Below are positions 51,616-61,228 of a stretch of DNA of 64,000 nt, in pieces. Source of the DNA: JAHBXL01 sp964409775. Lineage in GTDB: Bacteria > Planctomycetota > Phycisphaerae > Phycisphaerales > UBA1924. Each line of letters opens with the position of its first letter. Positions within the stretch are counted from its first letter, which is position 1. Below the pieces are notes generated by a model, which was given only the letters and a program-made list of their open reading frames with translations, ran no database searches and was not told the DNA's origin. The translations under genes were made by a program, and so were the position numbers. The stretch is from contig CAYPEI010000001.1 in assembly GCA_964409775.1 (NCBI GenBank), positions 285,353-349,352 of the forward strand, in the 5' to 3' direction.

Positions 51616-52718
51616 TGCTCACCCCCTGGCTGGACAGCCTTCTGAAGATCCACTGGGAGTCGCGCTGGGCTCTCGCGCTGCTCCCGGCCGTCGTGGTCGC
51701 GTGGATCGTTCTGGCCGGACTAAGCCGTCGCGCTCCGCGAGGCGGACTCTCATCCAGCGCAGGCCTGTCGATGCTGCCACGAACGCTGCGGCAGCGGCTG
51801 ATGTGGCTCCCCACCGCGGCGTGCTGGGTGGGGATGCTCCTGCTCACCCTCGGCCTAGCCAGGCCACAGTTTGGTATCGGGCGGGTCGAGACTTCGTCCG
51901 AGGCAGTCGCCATCCAACTCGTGGTCGATCGTTCCGGATCGATGAACCAGTACATGGAAGTCGATGGCGCACTTGTCTCCCGAATCAACGCCGTGAAGTC
52001 GGTGCTGAGAGATTTCCTCCTGGGCGACGGCAAGGAGTTGACAGGCCGGCCGAGTGACCTGGTCGGGCTGGTGACGTTCGCCCGGTTCGCCGAGACTGCC
52101 TGCCCGGTGGTGCGCGACCCGCGGACGCTGACCCAACTGGTGGAGACCATCGAGACAGCGCAGGCTCGATACGAGGACGGCACGGCCATCGGCGATGGAC
52201 TGGCCCTGGCGGCCGCCCGTCTCAAGCGGACCGAGGACGAGTTGAAGAACCGCCGGAAGTCAGGCCGCAACGAGCCCGACCTCACCATCAAGAGCAAGGT
52301 CATCGTTCTGCTCACCGACGGCGACAACAACGCGGGCGAGGCGGACCCGATCGACGCCGCGAAGTTGGCGGCCGAGTGGGGCATCAAGGTCTACACGATC
52401 GGCATCGGCGCCGGCGCGGACAGTTACCAGGTGATCCGCACGCCCATCGGTGAGCAGCGCGTCCGCGTTCCCAGCAATGTCGACGAGACCTCATTGAAGC
52501 GGATCGCGGAGTTGACCGGCGGAACCTATCACCGCGCCCAGGACGGCGAGGCCTTGCGCCGGGTGTACGCCGAAATCGACCGCCTCGAGAAGAGTTCAGT
52601 CAACACGGTCGAGTACACCGACTGGCAGGAGAAGTTCGTGTTCCCCGTGTCGGTCGGCGGTGCGCTCGTCGCGGCCGGACTCCTGCTCGGATCAACCTGG
52701 TTGCGGAGAACCATCTGA
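51615..52718 (+). CDS. batA: BatA-like von Willebrand factor A protein
   Basis: A 367-residue protein. Two N-terminal helices (ALALLPAVVVAWIVLAGL; LPTAACWVGMLLLTLGLA) and one at the C-terminus (FPVSVGGALVAAGLLLGS) bracket a VWA domain with a complete MIDAS: DRSGSM (105-110), T190 in GTAIGDG and D235 in LLTDGDNN. The RPQFG segment before the VWA domain is standard in Bat proteins. BatA was named from Bacteroides aerotolerance loci; the biochemical role is unclear. Start is coupled to the upstream gene (TGATG). Confidence 0.9.
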   Translation: MLTPWLDSLLKIHWESRWALALLPAVVVAWIVLAGLSRRAPRGGLSSSAGLSMLPRTLRQRLMWLPTAACWVGMLLLTLGLARPQFGIGRVETSSEAVAIQLVVDRSGSMNQYMEVDGALVSRINAVKSVLRDFLLGDGKELTGRPSDLVGLVTFARFAETACPVVRDPRTLTQLVETIETAQARYEDGTAIGDGLALAAARLKRTEDELKNRRKSGRNEPDLTIKSKVIVLLTDGDNNAGEADPIDAAKLAAEWGIKVYTIGIGAGADSYQVIRTPIGEQRVRVPSNVDETSLKRIAELTGGTYHRAQDGEALRRVYAEIDRLEKSSVNTVEYTDWQEKFVFPVSVGGALVAAGLLLGSTWLRRTI

Positions 52719-52742
52719 CCCCATGCCTTGTTCGGGAACCCA

Positions 52743-55067
52743 ATGACGTTTATCCAGCCCCAGTTCCTGTACCTTGTTGCCGCTGCACCGACCCTGGCCG
52801 TCGTGATGTTGCTCGCGATCTGGGGTCGGCGTCGCGCCGTTGTGCGGTTCTATGGCGCGGGTCCGCGCCGGAGTTGGGTGCCCCTGCCGTCGCTGACCCG
52901 CGGCATGTCCGCGGTGCTGTGCTGGTCCATGGCCGTCGCGTGCATCGCACTGGCTCTTGCGCGCCCGGCGCACAGCCCGGTTCCCCGCAAGGTCGAACGA
53001 TCCGGTCGAGACGTGGTCTTTGTGATCGATGTCTCCCGATCAATGCTCGCCCAGGACCTCAAGCCCAGCCGCCTCGATCGAGCGAAGTTGATGGTCGGCG
53101 ACGTACTCGACTCGGCCGAGGGTGATCGTGTCGGCCTGGTCGCCTTCGCTGGAACGGCCGTCGTCCGGTGCCCCATGACCACCGACTATTCCTTTGCGCG
53201 GATGTCGCTGGAGGCGATCAGCACCGACTCGGTCGGGCGTGGCGGCACGGCCATCGGCGACGCGGTGCGCACGTCCCTGGCCCTTCTCACCGCGGGACAG
53301 CAGGATCAAGCGCTTGCCGCGGACATCTACCTCCTGACCGATGGCGAGGATCACGAGACCAGGCCGCTCGAAGCGGCCAGGGAGGCCGCGCAGCAGGGTG
53401 TGCGACTGATCACGATCGGTCTGGGTTCCGACGGCGGGGCGCCGGTCCCCGCGGAAGTCGCATCTGGCGCATCGACCGGCCGCGGAACGCCACGCGATGG
53501 ATACATGCAGTTCGGCGGCGAACGCGTGCAGTCGCGGATGAACCCCACGGTCCTTCGAGAAATGGCGGACGCGACCCCCGGCGGCGTCTTCTTGAACGTC
53601 GGGACCGGGAACCTTGAACTTGATCGTGTGTACCGGCTCCTGCGACGCGACGGAGGAAACAAGCGGCTCGAAGCGACAGAGTCCGTACGGTACACAGAGG
53701 TGTTCCAACTGCCGCTTGCCGCGGCGATCGTCTTCGGGATCATGGCCATGTTGATCGAGGGATGGACCGTCAGGTGGAGCATCTTGCCACGCCGCGGCCT
53801 CGGAGCCGCGACGGCCGTTCTGGTGCTCGCGTCTTTCGCGTTGCCTGTGCGTGCGCAGTCATTGGATGATGACCTCCGCGACGGGATGAAACTTCTCGAA
53901 TCGGGCAAGCCCGGCGAGGCGATTAGCCTGTTGGAGGGGGCCGCGGTCCGGCACCCGCAGAGCGCCGCCGTCGCGCTCGGACGCGGGTGTGCCCAACTGG
54001 CTGCCGGTCAGTCCGCGGCGGCCGAGTCGTCATTCAGGCTGGCGGAGCAACTCACCACCGGCGGTGACGAATCGATCGCCGCCCGTGCACGATTCAACCT
54101 CGGACTGATCGAGGCTGCGAGGGCGGGATCTCTGGCCGAGAAGGACGCCAGGGGCGCAATCAAGTCACTTGAGCAGGCCGAGCGGTGGTTCCGCAATGCA
54201 CGTCCCGGATTGTCGGCCGCGGAGCGCTCGGCTGCCGCGTCGCACATCGAGTCCATCCAACGTGCGCGTGAAGCGTTGCGCCGGAAGGTTGAGCAGGAAG
54301 AATCGCAGCAGAACCCCCAGCAGCAGAGCCAGTCACAATCCGGAGCGTCGGGAGCGGGGCAGAAGGGCGATGGCAAGTCCGGCAAGTCCGATCAGCAATC
54401 CGGACCGCAGGAAGACTCAGCGCAGAACAGCCAGAAGCAGGGCGAGTCCCCCGAGCAGAAGAGCGCTCAGGACCTCGCCGAACTCGCGCGTCGGCAGGAA
54501 GAGGCCGCCCGCGACTCGCAGAGCGCGCAGGGGCAGGATCAGTCGCCCCAGCAGAAGCAGGAGCAGGCGCAGAAACTCGCCGATGCTCAACGCGCCCTCT
54601 CTGAACAGACCGAGCGGCTGGACGAGCAACTCCGCAAGCAGCAGGCCGAGGCGAAGGCCGCGGAGAACGCCGGGGAACAGAAGAACGATCAGTCCGGCAG
54701 CAAGCCCAGCGAGAACCTGGCACGCTCGCGGGACAAACTCGACAGCGCCCGACAGGCCCAGGCACGAGCCGAGGAACAGTTGAGGCAGGGCGATACCGGG
54801 GCCGCCGAGCAGTCCCAGCGAGATGCCGCCGAGAAACTCCGCGATGCCGCCCGCGCAGCGCTCGGCATCGATCAGCAGCAGGGCGAGCAGCAAGCCCAGG
54901 TTCAGGAGCAGCCGCAGGGCCAGGAACAGGGGAAGGACGGCCAACGCGAGTTCAACGCAACGGCGGCGAACATCCTCGACCGTGAGGCAAAGCAGAGGGA
55001 TGCGATCAGGCGATTCCTCAAGACTCAGCAGCGAACACGCACGCCACCCGTGGAGAAGGACTGGTGA
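52743..55067 (+). CDS. BatB-BatC fusion: VWA domain plus TPR and Gln-rich tail
   Basis: A 774-residue protein. The first part is BatB-like: two N-terminal helices, a VWA domain with MIDAS DVSRS (96-100), TAIGDA and LLTDGED, and a membrane helix at 322-340. The second part starts with a hydrophobic segment ending ALPVRAQS (about 354-372), which looks like the retained signal peptide of a formerly separate BatC. TPR-like helices follow (MKLLESGKPGEAISLLEGA). From about 520 the chain is a long Gln/Ser/Lys-rich low-complexity region (NPQQQSQSQSGASGAGQ). The ATG at 52743 is preferred over a TTG at 52728. It overlaps batD by four bases (GTGA). Confidence 0.9.
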   Translation: MTFIQPQFLYLVAAAPTLAVVMLLAIWGRRRAVVRFYGAGPRRSWVPLPSLTRGMSAVLCWSMAVACIALALARPAHSPVPRKVERSGRDVVFVIDVSRSMLAQDLKPSRLDRAKLMVGDVLDSAEGDRVGLVAFAGTAVVRCPMTTDYSFARMSLEAISTDSVGRGGTAIGDAVRTSLALLTAGQQDQALAADIYLLTDGEDHETRPLEAAREAAQQGVRLITIGLGSDGGAPVPAEVASGASTGRGTPRDGYMQFGGERVQSRMNPTVLREMADATPGGVFLNVGTGNLELDRVYRLLRRDGGNKRLEATESVRYTEVFQLPLAAAIVFGIMAMLIEGWTVRWSILPRRGLGAATAVLVLASFALPVRAQSLDDDLRDGMKLLESGKPGEAISLLEGAAVRHPQSAAVALGRGCAQLAAGQSAAAESSFRLAEQLTTGGDESIAARARFNLGLIEAARAGSLAEKDARGAIKSLEQAERWFRNARPGLSAAERSAAASHIESIQRAREALRRKVEQEESQQNPQQQSQSQSGASGAGQKGDGKSGKSDQQSGPQEDSAQNSQKQGESPEQKSAQDLAELARRQEEAARDSQSAQGQDQSPQQKQEQAQKLADAQRALSEQTERLDEQLRKQQAEAKAAENAGEQKNDQSGSKPSENLARSRDKLDSARQAQARAEEQLRQGDTGAAEQSQRDAAEKLRDAARAALGIDQQQGEQQAQVQEQPQGQEQGKDGQREFNATAANILDREAKQRDAIRRFLKTQQRTRTPPVEKDW

Positions 55068-56992
55068 TCCGCACAGCCTTGACAGTACTGGGAGTGCTGG
55101 CCGCCTTGATCCTGGCTCAGGCTGCTCGTGCGCAGACTGTGCCGACTGTGGCGCTCGCCGTGCAGGACGAATGCTACGTCGGCGACTCAATCCCCCTGCG
55201 CATCCAGATCGAGAACGCGTCGAGTGCTGCGCCGCCGGACATCGAGTCGCTGCTGGGGAGGGACTGGATCGTCCAGTATGTCGGCGCTCAGCCGAACTCG
55301 TCGACGATGACGATGATCATCAACGGTCGTGTGCAGGAGCAGCGCAGCCAGAGCGTCACCCTCAACTACATGCTGTCGCCGCAGCGAGCCGGCGAGTTCA
55401 CGATTCCCTCGATCGAGGTGCAGGCGCAGGGCAGGAAACTCCTCACGAAGGCGGCCAGGGTCAAAGTGATGGAGCCGACAGCCGCGCAAGGCCTCGGTAC
55501 CGCGATCGAGCCCTCACGGGCGTACATCGGGCAGGGCATCAAACTCTCGGTGAGTTGGGTGCTGGCCACCGCCGCCGAGGACGCCGTGCTCAACCTGAAT
55601 CTCCCGCCCGACACGTTCACCGTCCATCCACTCTCGCCTCCGGGTTCACAGACAGATGCCGGAGGTGGCGCACGGCAACTCGTGGATGTGGACTTCATCG
55701 AGGGGGTCGGTGCGAACTCAGGCAAGGTCCGGGGCTCATTGACCCAGGCAAGCATCGATGGCGAAAACCGGGTCCGATTCTCCGCCGAGTTCCTGCTCGT
55801 GCCGCGCAAGGCCGGTCGTGTCGAGTGCGGCGCGGTCCGAGTCGACTTCCGCGCAGTTGTCGGCCAGAAAGAACGCACCATTTTCGATGCTCCATGGGAG
55901 CGAAAGACCATCACGCAGCGCCGGTTCGCCCGGGCTCCGGCCAAGGCGGTGGAAGTCATCGACCTGCCCGCGGCCGGAAGGCCGCCGAACTTCTCGGGCC
56001 TGGTCGGTCAGTTCGAACTCGACGCCGAGTGCCAACCGCGCCAGGCCGCGGTTGGAGACCCGTTGAATCTCAACCTGGTGCTGCGCGGCCGCGTGCCGCT
56101 CTTTGACCCTCCGACCATGGACCTGAATCGACAGCGGTCCGGCGCCGGGGCGCTCGCGGAGTTGTTCCGCGTGCCGCGGGACCCTCTGCTTCCCCAGGTC
56201 GCGGAAAACGCGGCGATCTACTCAACACAGATCCGGCCGCGTACCGCCGGCGTGACGGAAGTTCCGCCCGTCGAGGTAGCGTACTTCGATCCTGTTGAGG
56301 GCGCGTACCGCGTCGCGCGATCCAATCGCATCCCACTGAAGATCGCTCCCGCGGCCGTCGTCGGTCTTGGGGCGCTGGAGAGTCTCGCCGACGACGACGG
56401 CGGTTCCAATCGCATCGCAGAATCCGCCGAAGCGGCCGCCGCATCGAAGCCCGAGAAGATCGATGGGCTTTTCCCGCCGATCGGGCCGGCAGTCGTGATT
56501 TCGACTGTGCAGCCCGAGCGCCAGGCGACATCCGGTTGGTCAGTGGCGATCGGCGTGATCGCCGTTCCTGCCGCGCTCTGGTGCACTGGAAGCGTGTTCG
56601 CCGCGAGACGCCGGCTGGCGGCTCGCGATCCCGCGGCATGGCGGCGGCGCGGCTCGCTCAGGCGAGCCGAGCGATGCCTGAACCGTCTGTCGAGCGATGA
56701 TCCCGCAGCCGTTTCCAGGATCGTGCGAGCGTTTATATCAGATTGGTTCGACTTGCCGCCCGATGCGGTGACGAGCGGCGACGCCGCCTCGGCGGTTCAA
56801 CAGGTGGACCCGGTTCTCGCCTCGCGAACGCGGGCCATTCTCGATTCGTGCGACAGGCGGCTCTTCAGTCCTGAAGCCGCGATCGCTGCCGGATCGTGCT
56901 CCGCGGCTGAAGCGCGGGCCCTTGTTCGAGAGATTGCCCGTGTCCCGCGGGCGGCGCGCCGGTCATCGGCACCGCAGGGGGGTGCGGCATGA
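55064..56992 (+). CDS. batD: BatD-like oxygen-tolerance protein
   Basis: A 642-residue protein with signal peptide TALTVLGVLAALILAQAARA (GTG start). It has the repeated beta-sandwich architecture of BatD, for example VALAVQDECYVGDSIPLRIQ and LNYMLSPQRAGEFTIPSIEV. A membrane helix lies at about 485-510 (SVAIGVIAVPAALWCTGSVF), followed by a cytoplasmic helical tail (WRRRGSLRRAERCLNRLSSD). It works with BatA/BatB in other bacteria. It overlaps the next gene by four bases (ATGA). Confidence 0.88.
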   Translation: MIRTALTVLGVLAALILAQAARAQTVPTVALAVQDECYVGDSIPLRIQIENASSAAPPDIESLLGRDWIVQYVGAQPNSSTMTMIINGRVQEQRSQSVTLNYMLSPQRAGEFTIPSIEVQAQGRKLLTKAARVKVMEPTAAQGLGTAIEPSRAYIGQGIKLSVSWVLATAAEDAVLNLNLPPDTFTVHPLSPPGSQTDAGGGARQLVDVDFIEGVGANSGKVRGSLTQASIDGENRVRFSAEFLLVPRKAGRVECGAVRVDFRAVVGQKERTIFDAPWERKTITQRRFARAPAKAVEVIDLPAAGRPPNFSGLVGQFELDAECQPRQAAVGDPLNLNLVLRGRVPLFDPPTMDLNRQRSGAGALAELFRVPRDPLLPQVAENAAIYSTQIRPRTAGVTEVPPVEVAYFDPVEGAYRVARSNRIPLKIAPAAVVGLGALESLADDDGGSNRIAESAEAAAASKPEKIDGLFPPIGPAVVISTVQPERQATSGWSVAIGVIAVPAALWCTGSVFAARRRLAARDPAAWRRRGSLRRAERCLNRLSSDDPAAVSRIVRAFISDWFDLPPDAVTSGDAASAVQQVDPVLASRTRAILDSCDRRLFSPEAAIAAGSCSAAEARALVREIARVPRAARRSSAPQGGAA

Positions 56993-57876
56993 ACCGAATG
57001 GGGCTGGTCTCTGCTCGATGGTCACTCTTCCCCCTGCCGATCTGGGCCGCGTGTGTGTGCGCCACACTCGTCTTCCTGTGGAGCGGCGGACGGCTGGAGC
57101 GAACCGCGGGCCCGAGAGACCTCTTCGACGCCGGCACGCATGCCGCGATCCGGGGCGATGTTGTTCAGGCAGTCGTGAATCTGCGATCTGCTCAGCGCAT
57201 CTCGCCCGGCCTGCTGCCAATCGGCGCGATACCCACGCTGACCGATCGGATTGATGCCAACCTGGCCGAAGTGCGGGCGCGCGTGGACGCGGCCCGCCAG
57301 CGAGTCCCGGCCGATGGAGAGGTGGGAGCAGGCCCCGCACAGCCGGTGCGCACCGGGCCGGGCGTGAGCGAGAACCTTTCTACGCGGCCGCTCTCCGACC
57401 GACTGGTGGCCGCACTTCGTGCAGTTCCGTGGATGGTGAGACTCTGGTCCGCCGGAGCGCTCACCGGCTTGCTTGTGACGTTGGCCGCGATGCGCTCCTT
57501 CCGGGTGGCCGCGGGCCTGCGGCCGTTGCCGGGCGTGCGTGTGCTCCTTTGTGCAGCAGTGGCAGCCTCGGCGGCAGTCGTGTTTGCGACTGTGGATCGC
57601 GTGGTGGACGCTCGGCGCATCGAAGCGGTCTTGGTGCGGCCCGAGATCTCGCGGACCGGACCCGACGATCTCACGCACCCGCCCAGTGTTCAGACAGCAT
57701 GGCCGGTGGGCACCGAGTTTCTCATCCTCGGAGTGAGCGACGATGGTCGATGGGCGCGAGTCCGGCGGGCCGACTCGCCGCGGCTCGGCGATGCGGCCGT
57801 GGCCACTCACTGGGTCCCTGTTCGATCACTCGAGTGTATTGGGGCGGAACTCCCAACTCCCAGGCTCATGCCTTGA
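56989..57876 (+). CDS. BatE-like membrane protein
   Basis: A 295-residue protein. A first helix (FPLPIWAACVCATLVFLW), a TPR-like stretch (FDAGTHAAIRGDVVQAVVNL), two middle helices (WSAGALTGLLVTLAAM; VLLCAAVAASAAVVFATV) and a C-terminal SH3-like part (AWPVGTEFLILGVSDDGRWA) match the layout of BatE. It is the last gene of the operon. Confidence 0.8.
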   Translation: MNRMGLVSARWSLFPLPIWAACVCATLVFLWSGGRLERTAGPRDLFDAGTHAAIRGDVVQAVVNLRSAQRISPGLLPIGAIPTLTDRIDANLAEVRARVDAARQRVPADGEVGAGPAQPVRTGPGVSENLSTRPLSDRLVAALRAVPWMVRLWSAGALTGLLVTLAAMRSFRVAAGLRPLPGVRVLLCAAVAASAAVVFATVDRVVDARRIEAVLVRPEISRTGPDDLTHPPSVQTAWPVGTEFLILGVSDDGRWARVRRADSPRLGDAAVATHWVPVRSLECIGAELPTPRLMP

Positions 57877-57918
57877 GCAAGGGTGTTCTCTGATGCGTGG
57901 CTACCCGTCGTGCGGTCT

Positions 57919-58353
57919 TCAGGCGATGTGCACCAGCACCTCGCGTGTGTGCGGTGCACGCCGGTGCTCCCAGACATAGATTCCCTGCCATGTCCCAAGC
58001 CCGAGTTGCCCGTCGATGATCGGGATCGACAGGCTTGTCGCCGTGATCGCGGCCTTGATGTGGCTGGGCATGTCATCGGGCCCCTCATCGTTGTGGGTGA
58101 AGTGCGGATCGCCCTCCGGCACGTGCCGCGACATCCACGCCTCGAGGTCCCGCCGCGCACTTGGGTCTGCATTTTCCTGGATGATCAAACTCGCCGACGT
58201 GTGCCGGATGAACACAGTGCAAAGCCCCTCTCGCACCGGGCCAAGGCCGCCATCGTGATCCTTTGTACGGGCACGCTTGAGCACAGCGGCAACTTCGCTC
58301 GTGATCTCATGCAGCCCTTGGCCGCGGGTCTGGATGGACAGTCGCTGGATCAT
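57919..58353 (-). CDS. YjbQ/UPF0047 family protein
   Basis: A 144-residue protein of the YjbQ family, called secondary thiamine-phosphate synthase from genetic suppression data. The opening RLSIQTRGQGLHEITSEV and the block CTVFIRHTSASLIIQENADP are diagnostic, and the C-terminus has LGTWQGIYVWEHR. The histidines in IRHTSAS, GDPHFTHND and WEHR probably bind a metal. The true cellular role is not settled. Confidence 0.92.
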   Translation of the reverse strand: MIQRLSIQTRGQGLHEITSEVAAVLKRARTKDHDGGLGPVREGLCTVFIRHTSASLIIQENADPSARRDLEAWMSRHVPEGDPHFTHNDEGPDDMPSHIKAAITATSLSIPIIDGQLGLGTWQGIYVWEHRRAPHTREVLVHIA

Positions 58354-58412
58354 GAAAGCGTGAGATCAGCAAGTTGGGAGGTCACAGCGGGGGGTTGATG
58401 CCACAACTGAAC

Positions 58413-60122
58413 TCACTCCCACTCAATCGTCGCTGGCGGCTTGCTCGAAATGTCATACACCACGCGGTTGACGCCGCGGACCTCGTTGATGATCCGGTTG
58501 CTGATCCGCGCCAGCAGGTCATACGGCAGCCGGCTCCAGTCCGCCGTCATGAAGTCCTGTGTCTCGACAGCCCGGATCGCCACGCACGATTCGTACGTCC
58601 GCCCGTCGCCCATCACGCCCACGCTCTTCACCGGCAGCAGCACGGCGAAGACCTGGCTCGTCTGGCGATACAGGTTCGCCGCGACGATCTCTTCCAGCAG
58701 GATCTCATCGCACTCGCGCAGCACATCGAGTTTTCCGCGCGTGACATCTCCAAGCACACGCACGGCCAGCCCGGGACCCGGGAACGGGTGCCTCCACACC
58801 AGTTGCTCCGGCAGGCCGAGCACCTCACCGAGTTTCCGCACCTCATCCTTGAACAAGTCCCGCAGCGGCTCGAGCAGATCGAACGCGAGGTCCTCCGGCA
58901 AGCCGCCCACGTTGTGGTGCAGTTTGATGTTCGCCGATTGCCCCGCGTGCCCATGCCCCGACTCGATCACATCCGGGTACAGCGTGCCCTGCGCCAAGAG
59001 CGGCAGCGCGGCCTTGTTCAACGGCCCGCCCGGCTTCCCGCCGGCCGCGGCGCCTACGGACGCCAGTTCATTCGCGGCCTCCTCGAACACCCGGATGAAC
59101 CGCGCCCCGATACGCTTGCGCTTCTCCTGCGGCTCGCTGATCCCCGCCAGATCGCCGAGGAACTCCTTCTCCGCATCGACCACCTTCAGCGGGATGTGGA
59201 ATGAGTCTCGAAACGTCGTCTCGACTAGTCCTCGCTCCTGCTTTCGCAGCAGCCCCGTATCCACGAACACGCAGTGGAGTTGATCGCCGATCGCGCGATG
59301 GATCAACGCCGCGCACACCGCCGAATCCACACCCCCCGACAGCCCGCAGATCACCCGCCGCGTGCCCACCCTTTCGCGGATGCGCTTGGTCGCCGTCTCC
59401 AGGAAGTCCGCCATGCGCCATGTCCCGGCGCACCTGCAGACCTCGTACAGGAAGTTCCGCAGCATGTCGAAGCCGTGCGGGGTATGCGTCACTTCCGGGT
59501 GAAACTGCACGCCGTAGAACTTCCGCTTCGCATCAATCAGCCGCACCGCCGCGAGCGGGCACGTGTCCGTCGATGCCAGCACCTCGAACCGCGGACCCAT
59601 GTCGGCAATCGACTGCACCTGGTCTCCGTGCGACATCCACACCTGCGTCCGCTCGGGCAACGCATGGAACAGTTCCCCCTTGCCCTTGATGCTGACCTGC
59701 GCCCGCCCGAACTCCCGGTGATCCGCCCTCGCGATCGTCGCACCCATGATCTGGCAGGCCAGTTGCATCCCGTAGCAGATACCCAGTACCGGCACGCCCA
59801 TGTCCAGGATCGCCGGATCGCACCGCGGCGCGCCCGCCTCGTACACGCTCGAGGGTCCGCCCGACAGGATGATCCCCTTGGGTTTCAGTTGCGACAGTTC
59901 CGCCGCGGTCACCTCGGGAGAGACCAGCAGCGAATACACCCCGGCTTCCCGCACCCGCCTCGCGATCAACTGCGCCGTCTGCGAGCCGAAGTCCAGGATC
60001 GGGACAACCTCGCCATGCGGCAGCGAGCCCGGATCAGGCAGGCGCGAACCACTCTTGGCGCCGCCCGCGGGAGTCGCGATGGTCGAGGAATCCGTGGAAG
60101 TCGAAGGTGAGAGGGCCGTCAT
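58413..60122 (-). CDS. guaA: GMP synthase (glutamine-hydrolysing)
   Basis: A 569-residue enzyme converting XMP to GMP. The glutamine amidotransferase domain has VPILDFGSQTAQLIARRVRE, catalytic cysteine in LGICYGMQLAC and histidine in GVQFHPEVTHTPHG. The ATP-pyrophosphatase domain has the P-loop GLSGGVDSAVCAAL. The C-terminal dimerisation domain ends with the conserved KPPATIEWE. About 40 extra N-terminal residues are Ser/Thr/Pro-rich. Start ATG 60122 is used; an upstream ATG at 60158 would extend the disordered segment. Confidence 0.95.
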   Translation of the reverse strand: MTALSPSTSTDSSTIATPAGGAKSGSRLPDPGSLPHGEVVPILDFGSQTAQLIARRVREAGVYSLLVSPEVTAAELSQLKPKGIILSGGPSSVYEAGAPRCDPAILDMGVPVLGICYGMQLACQIMGATIARADHREFGRAQVSIKGKGELFHALPERTQVWMSHGDQVQSIADMGPRFEVLASTDTCPLAAVRLIDAKRKFYGVQFHPEVTHTPHGFDMLRNFLYEVCRCAGTWRMADFLETATKRIRERVGTRRVICGLSGGVDSAVCAALIHRAIGDQLHCVFVDTGLLRKQERGLVETTFRDSFHIPLKVVDAEKEFLGDLAGISEPQEKRKRIGARFIRVFEEAANELASVGAAAGGKPGGPLNKAALPLLAQGTLYPDVIESGHGHAGQSANIKLHHNVGGLPEDLAFDLLEPLRDLFKDEVRKLGEVLGLPEQLVWRHPFPGPGLAVRVLGDVTRGKLDVLRECDEILLEEIVAANLYRQTSQVFAVLLPVKSVGVMGDGRTYESCVAIRAVETQDFMTADWSRLPYDLLARISNRIINEVRGVNRVVYDISSKPPATIEWE

Positions 60123-60185
60123 GGATGAGTGTAGGGGCCATTCCGTCCCGGACGGCAAGTCCGTGCCGCCGGTATCATCCGTCGC

Positions 60186-60530
60186 ATGCGCATCGTGGCA
60201 CTCGCCATCCTCCTGCCCGCACTCTCCGGTTGCTCAGATCCGGGCGGGGTGGTTGGCTTCAACGAGGACGATCCCGCGGCACGCATGCGAGCCGTCCGCA
60301 AAGCCGCCCAGGAACGCGATCAGGACGCCATCAAGCCCCTGATCCAGCGGCTGGAGAGCGACGACCCGGCCGAGCGACTCGTTGCCATTCGAACTCTGGA
60401 GCGACTCACCGGACAGACCCTCGGCTATGACCATGCCGCTTCCCGCGTGGAGCGCGCGGCGGCCGTGCAGCGGTGGACGGACTGGTACGCCGAGCGTCAC
60501 CAGCCGCCGCCGCAAAACGCCGATGGATGA
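60186..60530 (+). CDS. Small HEAT-like lipoprotein
   Basis: A 114-residue protein. Signal peptide with lipobox LSGC (MRIVALAILLPALSGC). The mature part is helical with DDPAERLVAIRTLERLTGQT, which resembles one or two HEAT repeats. It is divergent from guaA, 63 bases from its start. Function unknown. Confidence 0.75.
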   Translation: MRIVALAILLPALSGCSDPGGVVGFNEDDPAARMRAVRKAAQERDQDAIKPLIQRLESDDPAERLVAIRTLERLTGQTLGYDHAASRVERAAAVQRWTDWYAERHQPPPQNADG

Positions 60531-60646
60531 GGTATGCTGACTGAATCCGGGGGTGGGCGACCGCGACGGACGACTGTGCGACATCCCGGACGAAAGCGAG
60601 GATGGAGCGAGTGGGTGACAGGGGAGTCGGGGACGGAAAACGAGCC

Positions 60647-61228
60647 ATGGCCCAGCCCGGAAGCACCAGTTCGTCCCAATCTGCCGGCCGCGCGAAAGGC
60701 GCTGCCGAGCCGCCGCAGATCCGTCTCCAACTCATGAGCAACCCGCAGTACCTGAGCGGGGCGCGCGAACTGGTGGGGGCGGTGGCCAAGCGGCTGGGGT
60801 TCGCCGATGAGGCCTGCGGCAAAATCGCCCTCGCCGTGGATGAGGCCCTGTGCAACGTGATCCGGCACGGCTATGGGCGAGACCCCAACCGGCCGATCTG
60901 GGTCAGCATCTGGCCGGTTGTCGAACCGGGCTCGTGTCGCGCGGAGCCGTCGAAAGCAGGCGCTGTGTGTGATACCCTCCCCAGCGCGCTCCGCATCGTC
61001 ATCGAAGACGAAGCGAAGCAGGTTGACCCTGCCGTCATCCGCAGCCGCGACCTTGAAGAAATCCGGCCCGGCGGACTTGGCGTTCACATCATCCGGGCGG
61101 TCATGGACGAGGTGACCTACGAGAAACGAGAGTCTGTCGGTATGCGGTTGACCCTGATCAAGCGAAGGACGCCCGAGACGGACGAACCCGCCCCAGAGGC
61201 GAAGTGCAAGGAGTGTGGAGGTGGCTGA
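60647..61228 (+). CDS. RsbW-like anti-sigma factor serine kinase
   Basis: A 193-residue HATPase_c_2 protein. The N-box is KIALAVDEALCNVIRHGYG, and the G-box region LEEIRPGGLGVHIIRAVMDE matches RsbW/SpoIIAB. Such kinases bind a sigma factor or another partner and phosphorylate a STAS antagonist. The next gene encodes a STAS protein and overlaps this one by 14 bases. An insert of about 20 residues after the N-box (VEPGSCRAEPSKAGAVCDTL) and a C-terminal CKEC tail are extra. Start 60647 is preferred; ATG 60602 is also possible. Confidence 0.85.
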   Translation: MAQPGSTSSSQSAGRAKGAAEPPQIRLQLMSNPQYLSGARELVGAVAKRLGFADEACGKIALAVDEALCNVIRHGYGRDPNRPIWVSIWPVVEPGSCRAEPSKAGAVCDTLPSALRIVIEDEAKQVDPAVIRSRDLEEIRPGGLGVHIIRAVMDEVTYEKRESVGMRLTLIKRRTPETDEPAPEAKCKECGGG

